Positions 1 to 11,920 are shown, counted from the first letter of the stretch. The stretch is 64,000 nt of DNA from Porodaedalea pini (GCA_002794775.1 NBAY01000040.1:310001-374000); one strand, 5' to 3'. Numbers and translations: made by a program. Notes: generated by a model not told the origin, from the letters alone.

Positions 1-305
1 TTGATATCATTGGATTTTACTTATATGCTTTTGTTTTCCTGGATGCCTTCTTGACGAAACTGAGCAGGATTACGATAGATTGAAGCTTTGGATACCATAT
101 TAATGCTCGCATATACTACGTTGAGTTTACGAATCATGGATGAAATAGACACCCTCGAGTATGTTTGTTTTAGACTCCTAAGAAATATGAATTGAATTTG
201 AACACACGGAAAAATACGGGCAGCCGAGTGATGTGCACGTGACTCATAATCATGCTTCGTCATCCCGTGTCTTTAGCACTCTTTACTTCTTACGCTAGAA
301 CAACC

Positions 306-701
306 ATGGCACCACCGACCTGTGAAGCCATTCTGCGTCTGTACGGCTCGACGCTGCGCACAGCGCGCTCCTTCAGCTCGTATAACTTCCGCGAGTATTT
401 CCTCCGGCGCGCGAAGAATACGTTCCGCGAGATACAGGTGCGTTCTCCATCCTTTCAACTTACCCATATGTCAGAAAGCCATACTGATTGAACTTTTATA
501 CTTTATGTCTGAATCACCTACCTTCGACTTTTTATTTTTGAACAGCGTGAACAAGACCCAAATCGTGTAGGTGCGCTGTACACCGCCGCTGTGCAGGAGC
601 ACGCGGTTCTTCAGCGCAGCGCAATCGTCAACCGCCTATACGGCGGCTGGCGACTCGTCGTCGAGAACCAGAAGCCCGCACGCATTCGTAGCGATAGCTA
701 G
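306..701 (+). CDS. ISD11: ISD11/LYRM4-like LYR-family protein, Fe-S cluster assembly
   Basis: Two exons, 306-437 and 546-701, are joined across a GTGCGT...AACAG intron and give 95 residues. The family member is a small mitochondrial matrix protein that binds and stabilises the cysteine desulfurase Nfs1 with acyl carrier protein, for Fe-S cluster synthesis. Support is the N-terminal helix RLYGSTLRTARSFSSYNFRE followed by YFLRRAKNTFRE, the spacing typical of ISD11, then a helix ending in a GGWRLVVE-type segment. The length matches the family (about 90-100). The motif reads LYG instead of the usual LYR, so the arginine that names the family is replaced. The start is the first ATG in frame and lies in a CAACC-ATGG context. 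Family assignment is by recognition. Confidence 0.85.
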
Positions 702-1641
702 GTGTTTCGAGTCATGCCTTGGGTAGTCATGCCTTGGGTACCAGTTGCCCTCCGACTTCGGATGGGATACATCGGTTATTCGGAATCACAGGGAAGGCTG
801 GCATGAGATGTATAGATGACATAAGTGGTGGATCGTCCTGCGTATCTAATCTGCGAGGGTCATGGAGGACCGAACAGTTTCGCGGATAAGGGCTACGGGA
901 GGGGGAGAAGGAGATTGTAGTTGAAGGCGACTAATATCTCCTCATGCTTGTATTAAACTTCGGGCCTGCTATGCAACTGTTTCACTAGCCTGGTGGACGG
1001 CTTCCTCAGATTGTCTGTTATCCTCAACCTACACACTGCCTTACTACGTCCCACCTTTTTGTGTTGCATGAATATTGATCTTGCGAAGTCCGGACAGAAA
1101 CTTGGACTTGATGCTGATCCCATCACGGATGAGTCGCCCGGACTTGATATGTTCAGTACATACGGCAATGTAAGATTTTATTCCATTAATCTGAACAGAC
1201 CTAGGTTCAACAAGAAATGGGTTGGAGAGAATAAAATTCATGAAGTAAAGCTTCTCATCCAAAACACGGTTCTTGTTGAGCACGTGTGGTGACGCGTCTA
1301 CGTAAGCCGCTCCAGCGCTGCAAGTTGTCCGCAACGTATAAGCGATATCGCCGTCCTTCAGAACAATTGGCTCTTCCCCAGAACTGCTATACCCAAGTTA
1401 ACTATCCTCATTCGCTTTTTTATGCTGGCGTCAGTCACAGACAGTACATGTTTTAAATACAGCTTAGGGTCAGGTGCCAAACAAATCGCACAGCGCGGCA
1501 AACTCGTGGATCAATGCTCTTTTTATACCTCAACCATCATGAACTTTGTGCTGTTTCCAGACCTGGGGATCACTGCAAGAAGGGCATCGATGGCTTTAGG
1601 GCGTGTCGCAGGTAGCCAATCGATCTTGACCACTTACCACC
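702..1641. other. Intergenic region with one weak coding-like minus-strand stretch
   Basis: Nothing convincing is annotated. On the minus strand 1044-1390 stays open, and its upstream part (about 1240-1390) reads like protein (key part DGDIAYTLRTTC). However, it has no clear start, splice frame or recognised family, so it may be a gene relic or chance. The region also holds the promoter of the downstream NLR-like gene. Confidence 0.4.
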
Positions 1642-4600
1642 ATGATCACTCACTACGCTCTGCATGGTTCGTATCTCTCTTGCTCAGTTCAATTTTCGTT
1701 TCTGTGTTGACGTCCGCTGCAGTTATCAGTCTTCAAGACGTAGTTTGGAAGTCCAAAATCCTCAGCAAAGCGCCGGACTTGTATGTTCAAGTGAAGTTCG
1801 GCGACGTTACCAAGCGAACGCAGACAGTCAAAAAGAGCATATCGCCCACCTGGGATGACCCACTTGCGCTGTAAGCGTACGCACCGATTTGGCTTCACAG
1901 ACACTCAATACTACGTGCAGCTCGTTGTCAGATTCATCCGTAATCCTCAACATCCGGGTCAGACACGAGTCAACATTTGGTCCAGATCCCTGTGTTGGCT
2001 GCATTGACATCGTACTCGCCGACCTTTTGCAGAAGTGCGGTAATGACGAAGGTTACTACGATCCCTGTTTTCGTCTTGCCTGAGTCGTTGATTAGCTTAA
2101 ACGGCCTGTAGCCAGCTTAGCCTCCAGATACCTCCTGGGAAAGTGTCCACAGCATCAGCCATAGCAGGTATTATACGATTACGCCTTGAAGTCATCAATA
2201 TGGTCGAAAGTGTCGGTATCGATGTCGAGGCTGCCGGACGCAGTGTCCAGCAACGTGGGATTGTGCGCTCAGCGGAAGCCGCCGAGTCCACTCCCGTTGC
2301 AGCTGTTGATATGGCAAAAGAGTTGAGCGGGGAGAATGACTTGTACCAATCTATCGGAAACCTTCTTTCCAAGTTAGACGTATTTGTTGAGTTTATCGAT
2401 GATGTATCCAAGGTAAGCCTCTAGCTTTCGATCGTGTATACCCTTAATCAACCATTGACGCTAGGTTCACCCATACCTGAATGTGGCATGGCAAGTGGCA
2501 TCAGCTCTGTACAAGGTACGTTCGGTGAGCGATTACATGTCTTTTATGAACATTCTGCGCAGGGCGTCTCAAATCAATTCAGAGCTGACAAGAAAATTAT
2601 CGATCTCGTGCATGCCATGGAAGAAGCCTTCGAGTTCGTTCGTGATACCCAGTCTCTTCCTGACAAAACTCGGAGACATGAAGAGACTATCATTGGGCTA
2701 CTGAAGCAAACCACAGAATGTTGCCACTTTGTTCAAGGATACACTCGTCACTGGTTCCTTGGTGAGTCCAACTGTCAAAACGCAGGTTCTGGAGAAATTG
2801 ATATTTTGTGCCAGGACGAATGCTTGACTTGAACAGGCAAAAGATAGACGAGCTCGCGCAGTCTTTGGCTGCCCTGAAGACATCACTTGACTCGGGAAAT
2901 ATCATCTATACCACTCTCATTTCGGCACGGATGTCAGATAAAGTCGACGCCATATGTGCGTATCGGTTTAATTCGGCCATCGGACTGCACTCAAATTCTT
3001 CATATCAGTTTTACAGAGTCGACTCGATCCCGACAAGATGAACGCGTTCAGTCGTCCTTTATGCCTTTCTGGGACGCGTAATGAATATCTAAATCAAATC
3101 ATGGAATATCTTCTGTCGGACACGGACCAGAACATCGTCTGGCTTTGTGGCGTTGCGGGTTCCGGCAAAAGCACGATTGCCTCGACCATAGCAAAATGTT
3201 TCCGGGATACGTCTCGTCTTGGCGCGTTCCTGTTTTTTGAACGTGGAAAAAGCAAGCCCGAATCCGTTGTTCGAACCATTGCTTACAAGCTTGCTTCACT
3301 CGACAACTCTATCACGACGCATGTCGCCGCAGCTATTGGACGGGACAACGACCTCGGCATGGCTCCAGCTGCAAACCAATTCGAGGAGCTTATAATCAAG
3401 CCGCTCAGTGCTGCCGCAGCCGCTATGCAAGGGCCAGTCATTGTTGTCCTCGACGCGTTAGATGAATGCGGCACTGTCAACACTCGAGGCAGCTTAATGC
3501 AGCTTTTCCAACGAGAATTGCCAAAGCTTCCCAAGAATTTTCGATTCCTCATCACGAGTCGACGGGAGATGGACATCAATCGAGTCTTAGTATCGCAGTC
3601 CTCCGCTCGCATAATCGATCTAGACTACAGCTCTGCGGCCAGCCGAGATGATGTGCTTCGTTATATTGACCACGAGATGCGCAACATAATGACGACCAGT
3701 GGGTTGGAAATGCCAGCAGGTTGGACATGGACGCCGAGTATGGAACTTCTTTCTGAAGCTGCAGGAGGAATCTTCATATGGGCATCGACAGCTGTTAAGC
3801 TAGTCGATTCCGACAACCCTGCACGAAGACTCACGGATCTGGTTTCAAATTCACGGATGCTCAAGGGCCTCGATCCGTTGTATGACTCTGTGCTTAGAAA
3901 TTCAAAAATTTCGTTCGATGATGAGACATCCAAGTCCCGCCTTTCACAAGTCCTCGGCCTCATTCTTCATAGCAAAATCCCGCTCTCCGATGTCGCGATT
4001 GATGGGATTTTAGACTTTCCTCCAGACGAACCATCGCATCTCATTCTCTCAAGGCTCCAAAGTGTACTTGTATACACACCGGGAGAGCCTATCCACCTCT
4101 TCCACGCCTCCTTTGCCGACTATCTGCTGTCATCCGAACGTTCCGGCGATCCGTGGTTCATTGACATCTCCACCCAGAAGTTGATTGTCATTACGCGATG
4201 CTTTGGTCTCATGAAAAACAGACTCCAATTCAATATTTGCAACATAGAGTCGTCGTATATACCTAACGATCACATCGTGGGACTTCAGGGTCGTATCAAG
4301 GAGAAAATACCCTCGTATCTGGAATACGCATGTCTTTTCTGGGCTCAACATCTTTGTGAGGTGTCGTATTCGCCTGTGTTGCTGAACGAGTTGTCGTCCT
4401 TGTTATATAACCGTCTACTGTACTGGTTCGAAGTGCTGAGCCTGTTAAAGAAGGTCAGCCGTGCTAGTCCAGCACTTCTCGACGCTATGGCATGGACCTC
4501 GGTATGTACATGCATCTAATGCAGACTGATGATGAAGCTGATCTTTATATAGACGCACGATGCCAGAGTTTCGGCGCTCTTAAAGGATGCGCGCGTACTA

Positions 4601-5278
4601 ATTGCTCGATTTTATTTACCTGTTTTACAAGCCACGCCGCATATCTATCTCTCTGCGCTTCCTCTCATGCCGAAGGCATCGGAGGTGGCAGCTCATTACT
4701 TGAAGCGTACACGTTCAATCGTGCAGGTGGAAGGAAGAGGGCTCGAACGACAGTCACCGCTGTTGAATCAGTTGAAAAGCCACACGGGCAGTGTCAATTC
4801 CGTCGCCTTCTCACGGACACGCATTGCCTCGGGCTCCGATGATGGCACAATCAGAGTCTGGGACGCGGAGAACGGGCAGGTTGTTTCTGGTCATTTTGAA
4901 GGCCACACGCGCAGTGTCGAATCCGTCGCCTTCTCACCTGATGGGACACGCATTGTCTCGGGCTCCAATGATCGGACAATCAGAGTCTGGGACGTGGAGA
5001 ACGGGCAGGTTGTTTCTGGTCCTTTCGAAGGGCAGACACTTGGCGACTCTTCTGCCACCTTCCCTAATAAAAAGGATATACGTAACTGGACATTGGCTGA
5101 AGACGGATGGGTACGTGGTGGAGAGCGTGAATTACTTTTATGGATTCCTCCTGATCTCCGTCCCACACTTTTGCGTCCCCAAAATTATGCCGTTTTCAGT
5201 TGTGCGTTTTCAACTAAAGTGGATTTCACGGATTCTGCTCATGGGAAACGCTGGCGTGAATGTTTTAAAGCATCTTGA
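1642..5278 (+). CDS. NLR-like C2-NACHT-WD40 protein
   Basis: A multi-exon gene of about 1,060 residues. Exon 1 (1642-1666, ending MITHYALH-V) splices to 1723-1870, then to 1921 onward, restoring a C2-like domain (VISLQDVVWKSK, SPTWDDPLAL, then SLSDSSVILNIRV). A helical linker follows (about 2130-2950, including VHPYLNVAWQVASALYK). The NACHT NTPase comes next: P-loop GVAGSGKST near 3155, Walker B VIVVLDALDECG near 3440, and sensor FRFLITSRR. After an intron at 4502 come two WD40 repeats (4781-5032) and a closing segment (IRNWTLAEDGWV, LLWIPPDLRP) that is the usual end of this basidiomycete family. Such proteins are cytosolic STAND NTPases thought to act in non-self recognition or signalling. 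The WD40 array is unusually short, and the first repeat lacks two residues of the SPDG turn. Exon edges between 2038 and 3038 are approximate. Confidence 0.82.
4781..5032 (+). repeat. Two tandem WD40-encoding repeats
   Basis: Units 4781-4903 (123 bp) and 4904-5032 (129 bp) are nearly identical at DNA level, each encoding a GHT..SV..VAFS...IxSGSxDxTIRVWD repeat. Unit 1 has a 6-base in-frame deletion relative to unit 2, so it reads FSRTRI in place of FSPDGTRI. High identity between units is typical of NLR arrays that expand and contract by unequal crossing-over. Confidence 0.9.
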
Positions 5279-5903
5279 TAACATTTGTCGCTCTGTACCG
5301 ATCTATCACTCCTGTAAACGCTTTGCCTTGTATATCTCATAAGTTTTCTCCGATGATAACATATTCAACAGGGTTGAGGTGATTAGGTCGAAGTAGGACA
5401 TTAAAGCAGCCATAAGATGATATTGCGAAAGTACGCCGTTGCATAGATGATTAACCTCAGTCAAAGTTCACAAACCTCAGCTTTCGTGGAAGAATCGGTT
5501 TGTCTCACCAGAACTGAAAGAAATGCTACACATCGTGTTGCTGTGTTTCGACAGTCTGTATCAAACGCGCTAACAGCCATGTACTTGCGAGAGTGACTAA
5601 CTCTCTTTCATGAAATTATGTTGGATGCACGAGACGACATTGCCAGTGTTGTGACTTCGCGACACCAGTACTAGTATGCTTCGTTCTACTACAAGCATCC
5701 CTCCCTGCTAAAAGGCGCTTCTTCAGAGCTTTGTTGCCGGGTGTTTCGTCTGCAATTCGAAGACACAGCGCATGCAGTTGATATTCCGGTGTATTAATGC
5801 AGACGAAACGGGCAAGAAAAGAAAAAAGGATAGAATAATTCACGAAAAAGACACAGCAAGTAAAGGTAGGAGAAACAGACAGCAAAAGTATAGGACAATC
5901 CGG
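5279..5903. other. Intergenic region, convergent 3' ends
   Basis: Lies between the 3' ends of the NLR-like gene and SEC11. No coding frame, RNA gene or repeat is recognised. Confidence 0.5.
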
Positions 5904-6999
5904 TCATTCGCGTTGCATCAACGCGAGCAGTCCAAGTCCACCCAAAAGAGCGTACTTCAGCTGGGGGTAGTCGTTCTGCAGGACAAAGGTCAACGTCCAT
6001 TCTCTTTGAAAGCATATGATAGGAGCTCACCATGACAATCGTGACGTATCCAATGTACGGTAGGAATCTGGGTCAGAAATGCAATAAGTATGCGAATAAA
6101 GCGGCAAAACGGAGATTCAAATACGCACCCGCCCACTTTCCCGATGATGTGTCGCTTCTCTAGCCATTGCAGACCCTGATACAGCCCGATGTCGTCTTGC
6201 GCGTTGTTGTCCCCTTTGGTCAGGAGTAGTTGCCTCTGCGCGAGCGGCGATGCAGCGATATAGCTGTGAAAGTCAAGGGTCAGCATGCGTCCAGATCTCG
6301 CGTACACGGATATTGGAAATGGTCAATGTCAAAAAGATATCACTGCATCAGGAGGACACACTCTTGAGTGTGAATGGGATATGATGGTAGTATGGCGGAT
6401 GGAGAAAGAGAGGACAATTGAGAATGGAGAAAACGAGGATATCACGTACTCGTTCGACACAACGTCGCGCGTCTCGATTACACGGTGCACGATGGGGATA
6501 TCGCCGTTCGGTATACGATATACAGTGATGTCTCCTGTCTTGTAGCGCTGGCCTGACGGGTTCGTGAGAAAGAGGAGGTCACCACGGTAGAACGCGGGCT
6601 CCATCGAGCCGCTGGAGAGGAAACACACTTCGTTAGTTCACACAGTCGATCTCAGTTCCGGTCCTCCTATACGCAGACAGCGATGAATGAGAGGCGATGA
6701 GATGATGGAGACGCACCTGAGGACGACCACGATGGGTGATTCGGTGTTGCAGATGAGTCCCAGGCCCTTCCAGATCATGAGGCCCGATGCGATAACCGAC
6801 GCGAAATTGAGCACTTGGAGGAAGACCTGCAATACGCCGAGTCTGTCAGTGTCAATACCAGAAAGAGCACCATTTATAATGCTCTCTATTACTCCTCGAA
6901 CAAGCTCAACGCGTGCAAGAGGACAGGCATAGAGCAGACGCAAACACGCACATAACGCAGTCCAAGTCGGCGAATCGTCTTGAGCTCCTCCGAGAACAT
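5904..6999 (-). CDS. SEC11: Signal peptidase complex catalytic subunit SEC11
   Basis: About 188 residues from six exons on the minus strand. It is the catalytic serine subunit of the ER signal peptidase, which removes signal peptides from secretory proteins. The start at 6999 gives [16 protein letters not shown], then a membrane segment [15 protein letters not shown]. Catalytic residues are visible: Ser in LSGSMEPAF, His in IPIVHRVIE, and Asp in [13 protein letters not shown]. The protein ends [12 protein letters not shown] plus [23 protein letters not shown], the second hydrophobic stretch. All introns are GT-AG and short; the last is 5972-6028 approximately. The gene is the left member of a SEC11-peroxidase block whose duplicate lies at 9640-11830. 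Confident by motif and length. Confidence 0.93.
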
Positions 7000-7790
7000 C
7001 GTACACCCGGAAGAGACTGGATCTAAGAGAAAACAGAGACACAATATGGAGGACCAAGGAGCGCAACGGCGAAGACCTGGAGAAGAGGATATTAAAATAT
7101 ACGAGCGCGAGTCGAAGAGCAAGGCGACGGCGCGAGATGACACGTTGGGGTAGAGCACGTGATCAATGCGCGTACGAGCTTCCTTCGCGTTCCGGCGGAC
7201 TTGAAATAAATGGACCCACAATCCCCAGCCGGTCTTAAATAGAAGAAATTACGCTCACACTGAGTCACAGCCAGGACGTACAACAAGTATTGAGTGAGAT
7301 TTCTCATGGAAAGTTCTTCATTTCATTTCGTGTACTTAGTGTGCCTCCAATACCAAGAGGTTTGATTCTCGTAGGACGCCCAAAATAATGCGATTGAAGC
7401 CTCTATGTAGATATTATTCAGAAGTCTCCAAAAGGCAACGGAACTCATATCTCCGTAGGTTAATCTCAGTTTAATCGCATCTCTTTTCTGGCGCTGATTT
7501 TTTTGCTATGCAAGGCCCCACGCTGATCACCAGTCAATTATAGGCCCCGTCACAACTCAGCCCAGATCTGATCACTTATCCAACCATCACATGGCAAAAC
7601 GAATTATTGATTCATAACAGCGCCAGGGCTATACATTGGCAATATGTGACACTCATATCCAAAAATTTAAAGCGTCCATCGCGAACGAAACAAAGCAACT
7701 AGATACCTAAAGACCAAAAGGAGTGGACGTCGAACTGAACAACTAGGAAATAGTACCAGAAAAGAATACAATGGTCTTCCTCGATTGAGT
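7000..7790. other. SEC11 upstream region and peroxidase 3' flank
   Basis: No gene seen. The SEC11 promoter lies here. Parts of 7050-7210 recur around 9950-10090 upstream of the SEC11 relic, and about 7690-7790 recurs at 10500-10600 next to the second peroxidase, which shows that this segment belongs to the duplicated unit. Confidence 0.6.
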
Positions 7791-9025
7791 TTAGTCCCCG
7801 TTGCTGCAATTATGAATAGCAATCAGGGAATGCTGAATGAATTAATGGAATGTCACTTACACCGGGGCGATCGAAGTAACAGCAGGGTTCTGAGACAGCG
7901 TCGGGAAGGGAGTCGCCGTGCACGCCGTACTGACGTCACTAAGTGTGAGTGTACCGGGGAAGTAAGGGGCAGCGCCGCTACCGGAGGGAGCTGCAGGGGG
8001 ACCTGAACAGAAGTACATCAGATCTCAGAAAGCAAAAAGACATGGTGTATCACTAACTAGGGATGACTTCCGAACAGTCAATGAGGTCGGATGGCTGCTG
8101 GACGAGAGACAACTTAACCCATGCCGCAGCGAATGCAGACCGCATGCTGGCTTGGTCTTCGATGAAGCTCTGCCATGTGCAGGACGTGCGGTCGTCGACC
8201 GCGAGCGCACCATCGGACGGCAGACGAACAGTGCCATCTACGGCCCCACCACTGGAGCTCGGCGTGAGCCGTGTTTCGACGAAGAATTGACTGTCGAAAA
8301 CCTGCGGCGTGCTGTCGAACGCATCGCCGATTGGGCCTGAGGTGAGGGAATCGGCGGCGGCGATTGAGTGTGAGGCGAGGAGGGCGACGAGTTCATCGGA
8401 GCTGAAGCCGGCATCAGCGAAGCGCGCGATGATGGTATCATTAGAGTCTGATCACAAGATCAAACATGATGTTAATTGCTTGTTGAGTTTCTAACAACAG
8501 AGAATACTGACCAGTAGGAAGAGAGACGAGACCGTCCGGAGCGGCAGCAACGGGGTTGGGGCGGCCAGTAAGGAATTGCAGAGCAGGGGACCCAGGGCAG
8601 TTGCTCGTACCGAGTGAGCCCGCGAAGTAGATCATGTCACCGGGAGTGACATTCCACTTAGATACAAATGGTGTGAGGGTATTGACGAAATCCTCGACAC
8701 CTCCGCTGCCGCCATTCGCGGCGTACGACAGCTCGGTGGAGGCGAAAGTAATGATTGAACCGTCCGCTCCACCACCACCAAGGGTCGGTGAGAAGGCGAT
8801 ACCATCGTGGAAGGTGAGACGGAGTGCTTCACGAACTTCCTCGCCGCACTCATTCTCGAACAGATTGTTCTGGAGGTCGTCTCGAACAGCGAACCACGAG
8901 CAGCAAGCCGCGTTCGTCGCGGTATTCTTGCCGTCTGGACAGGCGACACGACGAGTAAGGGCAGCGTAGGAAACGGAGAGAGTCGCAGCGAGCGAGGACA
9001 CAGCAAAGAGCTTCTTGAAAGACAT
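7791..9025 (-). CDS. Class II manganese peroxidase, short type (copy 1)
   Basis: Four exons (8512-9025, 8058-8447, 7861-8002, 7791-7803) total 1,059 nt, 352 residues. It is a secreted heme peroxidase that oxidises Mn(II) to Mn(III), a diffusible oxidant in lignin breakdown. It has a signal peptide (MSFKKLFAVSSLAATLSVSYA), a short LTRR propeptide-like stretch, then ACPDGKNTATNAACC. Distal site RLTFHD, calcium loop GGGGADGS and proximal histidine LLASHSIAAAD are present. All three Mn ligands are present by position (two Glu in ECGEEVREALR, Asp six after the proximal His). The residue before LLASH is Ala, so the exposed catalytic Trp of versatile and lignin peroxidases is missing. The tiny last exon rests on a GTAAGT...TTGCAG intron conserved in copy 2; without it the protein would stop three residues earlier. 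Confidence 0.92.
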
Positions 9026-9107
9026 AGTGCAAATGAGAGTGATAGTAGGTTATTAAAGAGGGAATTGAGGTCTGTTGCTTTGTCCGAACTAGCGAAGATG
9101 CACTGGC

Positions 9108-9117
9108 CTTTTATATA
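9108..9117 (-). promoter_or_regulatory. TATA box of peroxidase copy 1
   Basis: The minus strand reads TATATAAAAG, 83-92 bases upstream of the ATG at 9025. Copy 2 has a TATA-like site at the same spacing. Confidence 0.7.
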
Positions 9118-9639
9118 CACAGAAAGTGTTTGTCTCGGTTTATGTCGAAACATCCCGCCCGTAGACAGTGAGGCACAAGTCGTGAGAGTCTGTCAGTACG
9201 GCCGGAGAGGCCGTTTGCGCGTAGGGCATTGGAATAGTCAAGACAGGAGCGAGTCCTGAGTTCGGATATAGCGTTTCAAATTGCAGCGCACCGGCGCGTC
9301 AGTAGAAAAAGCTGATACCCAGCGCTCCCATGAAAGTCAGGCACACAGCCTTGAGATTGTCCTGATGGATCACAGTCCGAGGCAGATGACCCGCGCTGCT
9401 TGGATCCTCAAGTAAGGACAATTCAATTTCAACTCCCTGGAGACAAAGCATCACGAATGAAATTTGATATATTATATAAATAGGTCGCTTCCAGGCCTAG
9501 TGTTCGCATCTAATCGAACAAGGGCGACGACGGTGTACGGGGCCGAAGTACGGAATCACGACTCTTCAGAAACGGGATCGGCGGGTGTTAGAACGCGTAC
9601 GGTAAATCAGAGAAGGATTTTCTCATGATGTATGTTTCA
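9118..9639. other. Upstream region of peroxidase copy 1
   Basis: No coding frame seen. Blocks here match the upstream region of copy 2: the stretch CTGGAGACAAAGCATC near 9439 recurs near 12286, and GAACAAGGGCG..GGGGCCGAA..CGGAAT near 9516-9555 recurs near 12363-12395. This marks the far end of the duplicated unit. Confidence 0.6.
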
Positions 9640-10090
9640 GTCTCAGACCGTTCCGCATCATGAGGCCCGGTATGATGACCGACGCGAAGCTGAGCATTTT
9701 GCAGAGACCAACAGACATCCAAATCCACTGGCAAGAACGCGAACAAGAGGATCCTTTCTGTGCCCATGCCTAAATAAGCCCCAGTGCGGAGAACGCGGAG
9801 ACAGAAAGAGAAGACGTGAAAGCACATAGGGCAGCCCAGGTTGAAGTCAGATCGTTGATATCTTGAACTAGCCCGAGAGTCGGGAAACGAAACAAATCAA
9901 GTTGTGTAGTTGATGTGAGGGCATGCCATGACAATTGTTGAAGAATGTGACCGTGAAAGTCTAGCGTGGAGGACCGACAGCGAATTCATGTGAGTGGCAC
10001 GGGCAAGATGACACGCTGGGAAGACACACGTGATCGATACGCGTTCCCACGCGTCTCTCCGTCGGACTCGAAATCGATCTGAGGCACCTC
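9640..10090 (-). pseudogene. SEC11 relic from the SEC11-peroxidase duplication
   Basis: About 9650-9715 aligns by eye with SEC11 exon 2 (6765-6829; shared blocks such as CATGAGGCCCG and GACCGACGCGAA). About 9730-9900 aligns loosely with the first intron and exon 1. About 9990-10085 aligns with the SEC11 promoter region (GATGACACG and ACGTGATC blocks). Reading frames are broken, and exons 3-6, which carry the active site, have no counterpart here. It is best read as a truncated, decayed second copy left by tandem duplication. Confidence 0.65.
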
Positions 10091-10599
10091 CCACAAACCT
10101 TCTACAAATACAGAGCTCGCCTTCTAATCAGTGTCCTCCATGCTTCTCGACGAATTTCGTTCTGGCCTTCAGTCTTCTACGTACGTTGTCTCATACTCAG
10201 TTATTAAATTGGAGAAGGACAGACTGATTCAACAGAAACTTTTGTTTTAATGACCGTAGTATAGGAGGTCCGTAGTCATATTTCTGTAAGTTTAGATACA
10301 CTATTTCCACTTTAACCATGATTCAATAGCTTGGCCTCCCCGCAATCATCTCTCAATCATCGGCATCATCACAATTAACTCGAAATCGGATTTTATTATG
10401 TTACAACGCGCACATTTAGCGCTCAACAACGGCAGAACTATACAATGGCAATATGTGACAGTCATAGCCAATAACTTAGAACTTCCATCACGAAATAAAC
10501 AGAGAAACCAGATAGCCAATGACCGAAAGGAGTGGACGACGAACTGAACGACTAGGAAATAGTACCAGAAAAGAATACAATGGTCTTCCTCGATTAAGT
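10091..10599. other. Intergenic region between SEC11 relic and peroxidase copy 2
   Basis: Corresponds to 7220-7790 in the first unit. Sequence from about 10490 to 10599 is strongly similar to 7690-7790. No gene seen. Confidence 0.5.
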
Positions 10600-11830
10600 T
10601 TAGTCCCCGTTGCTGCAAGTATGAATAGCAATCAGGGAATGCTGAATGAATTAATGGAATGTCACTTACACCGGGGCGATCGAAGTGACAGCAGGGTTCT
10701 GCGAGAGCGTCGGGAAGGGAGTCGCCGTGCACGCAGTGCTGACATCACTGAGAGTGAGTGTACCGGGGAAGTAAGGGGCATCTCCACTACCGGAGGGAGC
10801 TGCAGGAGGGCCTGAAAAGGAGCAATTCGGATCTCAGCAGACAAAAGAAATTGTTTAGCACTAACTAGGGATGACTTCCGAACAGTCAGTGAGATTGGAC
10901 GGCTGCTGGACGAGAGACAACTTAACCCATGCCGCAGCAAACGCTGACCGCATGCTGTCCTGGTCTTCGATGAAGCTCTGCCATGTGCAGGATGTGCGGT
11001 CGTCGACCGCGAGCTCACCGTCGGACGGCAGACGAATAGTGCCGTTTACGGCCCCACCACTGGAGCTCGGCGTGAGCCGTGTTTCGACGAAGAACTGACT
11101 GTCGAAAACCTGCGGCGTGCTGTCGAACGCATCGCCGATCGGACCTGAGGTGAGAGCGTCGGCGGCGGCGAGTGAATGAGAGGCGAGGAGGGCAACGAGT
11201 TCATCGGAGCTGAAGCCGGCATCAGCGAAGCGCGCGATGATGGTATCGTTAGAGTCTGATCGCAAGATCAAACATGATGTTAGTTGCTTGAGTTTCTAAC
11301 AACAGAGAATACTGACCAGTAGGAAGAGAGACGAGACCGTCCGGAGCGGCAGCAACGGGGTTGGGGCGACCAGTGAAGAACTGCAAAGCAGGGGCGCCAG
11401 GACAGTTGCTCGTACCGAGTGAGCCCGCGAAGTAGATCATGTCACCGGGAGTGACATTCCACTTAGATACAAATGGTGTGAGGGTATTGACGAAATCCTC
11501 GACACCACCGCTGCCGCCATTCGCGGCGTACGACAGCTCGGTGTCGGAAAAAGTAATAATTGAACCGTCCGCTCCACCGCCGCCAAGGGTCGGTGAGAAG
11601 GCGATACCATCGTGGAAGGTGAGGCGGAGTGCTTCACGAACTTCCTCGCCGCACTCATTCTCGAACAGATTGCTCTGGAGGTCGTCTCGAACAGCGAACC
11701 ACGAGCAGCAAGCCGCATTCGTTGCGGTGTTCTTGCCGTCTGGGCAAGCAACGCGACGAGTAAGGGCAGCGTAAGAGACGGAGAGAGTCGCAGCGAGCAA
11801 TGAAATAGCGAATAACCCTTTGAAAGACAT
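10600..11830 (-). CDS. Class II manganese peroxidase, short type (copy 2)
   Basis: Same four-exon layout as the copy at 7791-9025 and about 352 residues. The signal peptide MSFKGLFAISLLAATLSVSYA precedes ACPDGKNTATNAACC. Distal RLTFHD, GGGGADGS, the proximal histidine in LLASHSLAAAD and all three Mn-ligand positions are kept. Ala again occupies the position of the exposed Trp, so Mn(II) is the expected substrate. Differences from copy 1 are scattered substitutions, with no frameshift or stop seen. The last tiny exon is preceded by the same GTAAGT intron. The two genes are tandem paralogues in the same direction, about 1.6 kb apart, created with the neighbouring SEC11 fragment. Nothing in the sequence shows how their expression differs. 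Confidence 0.92.
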
Positions 11831-11910
11831 TGCACAGATGACAGTGGTAATAGCTTGGAAAGGAGGAGACAACTGCTGTTGCTTGTTGAAAGTCCTGGAG
11901 TAGCACAGTT

Positions 11911-11920
11911 CTTTTATACG
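11911..11920 (-). promoter_or_regulatory. TATA-like box of peroxidase copy 2
   Basis: The minus strand reads CGTATAAAAG, 81-90 bases upstream of the ATG at 11830, the same spacing as in copy 1. Confidence 0.6.

Noticed and set aside
1044..1334. Open frame on the minus strand upstream of the NLR-like gene
   Set aside because: Only part of it reads like protein, and no start, splice sites or family could be set. Kept as a note in the intergenic entry, not as a gene.
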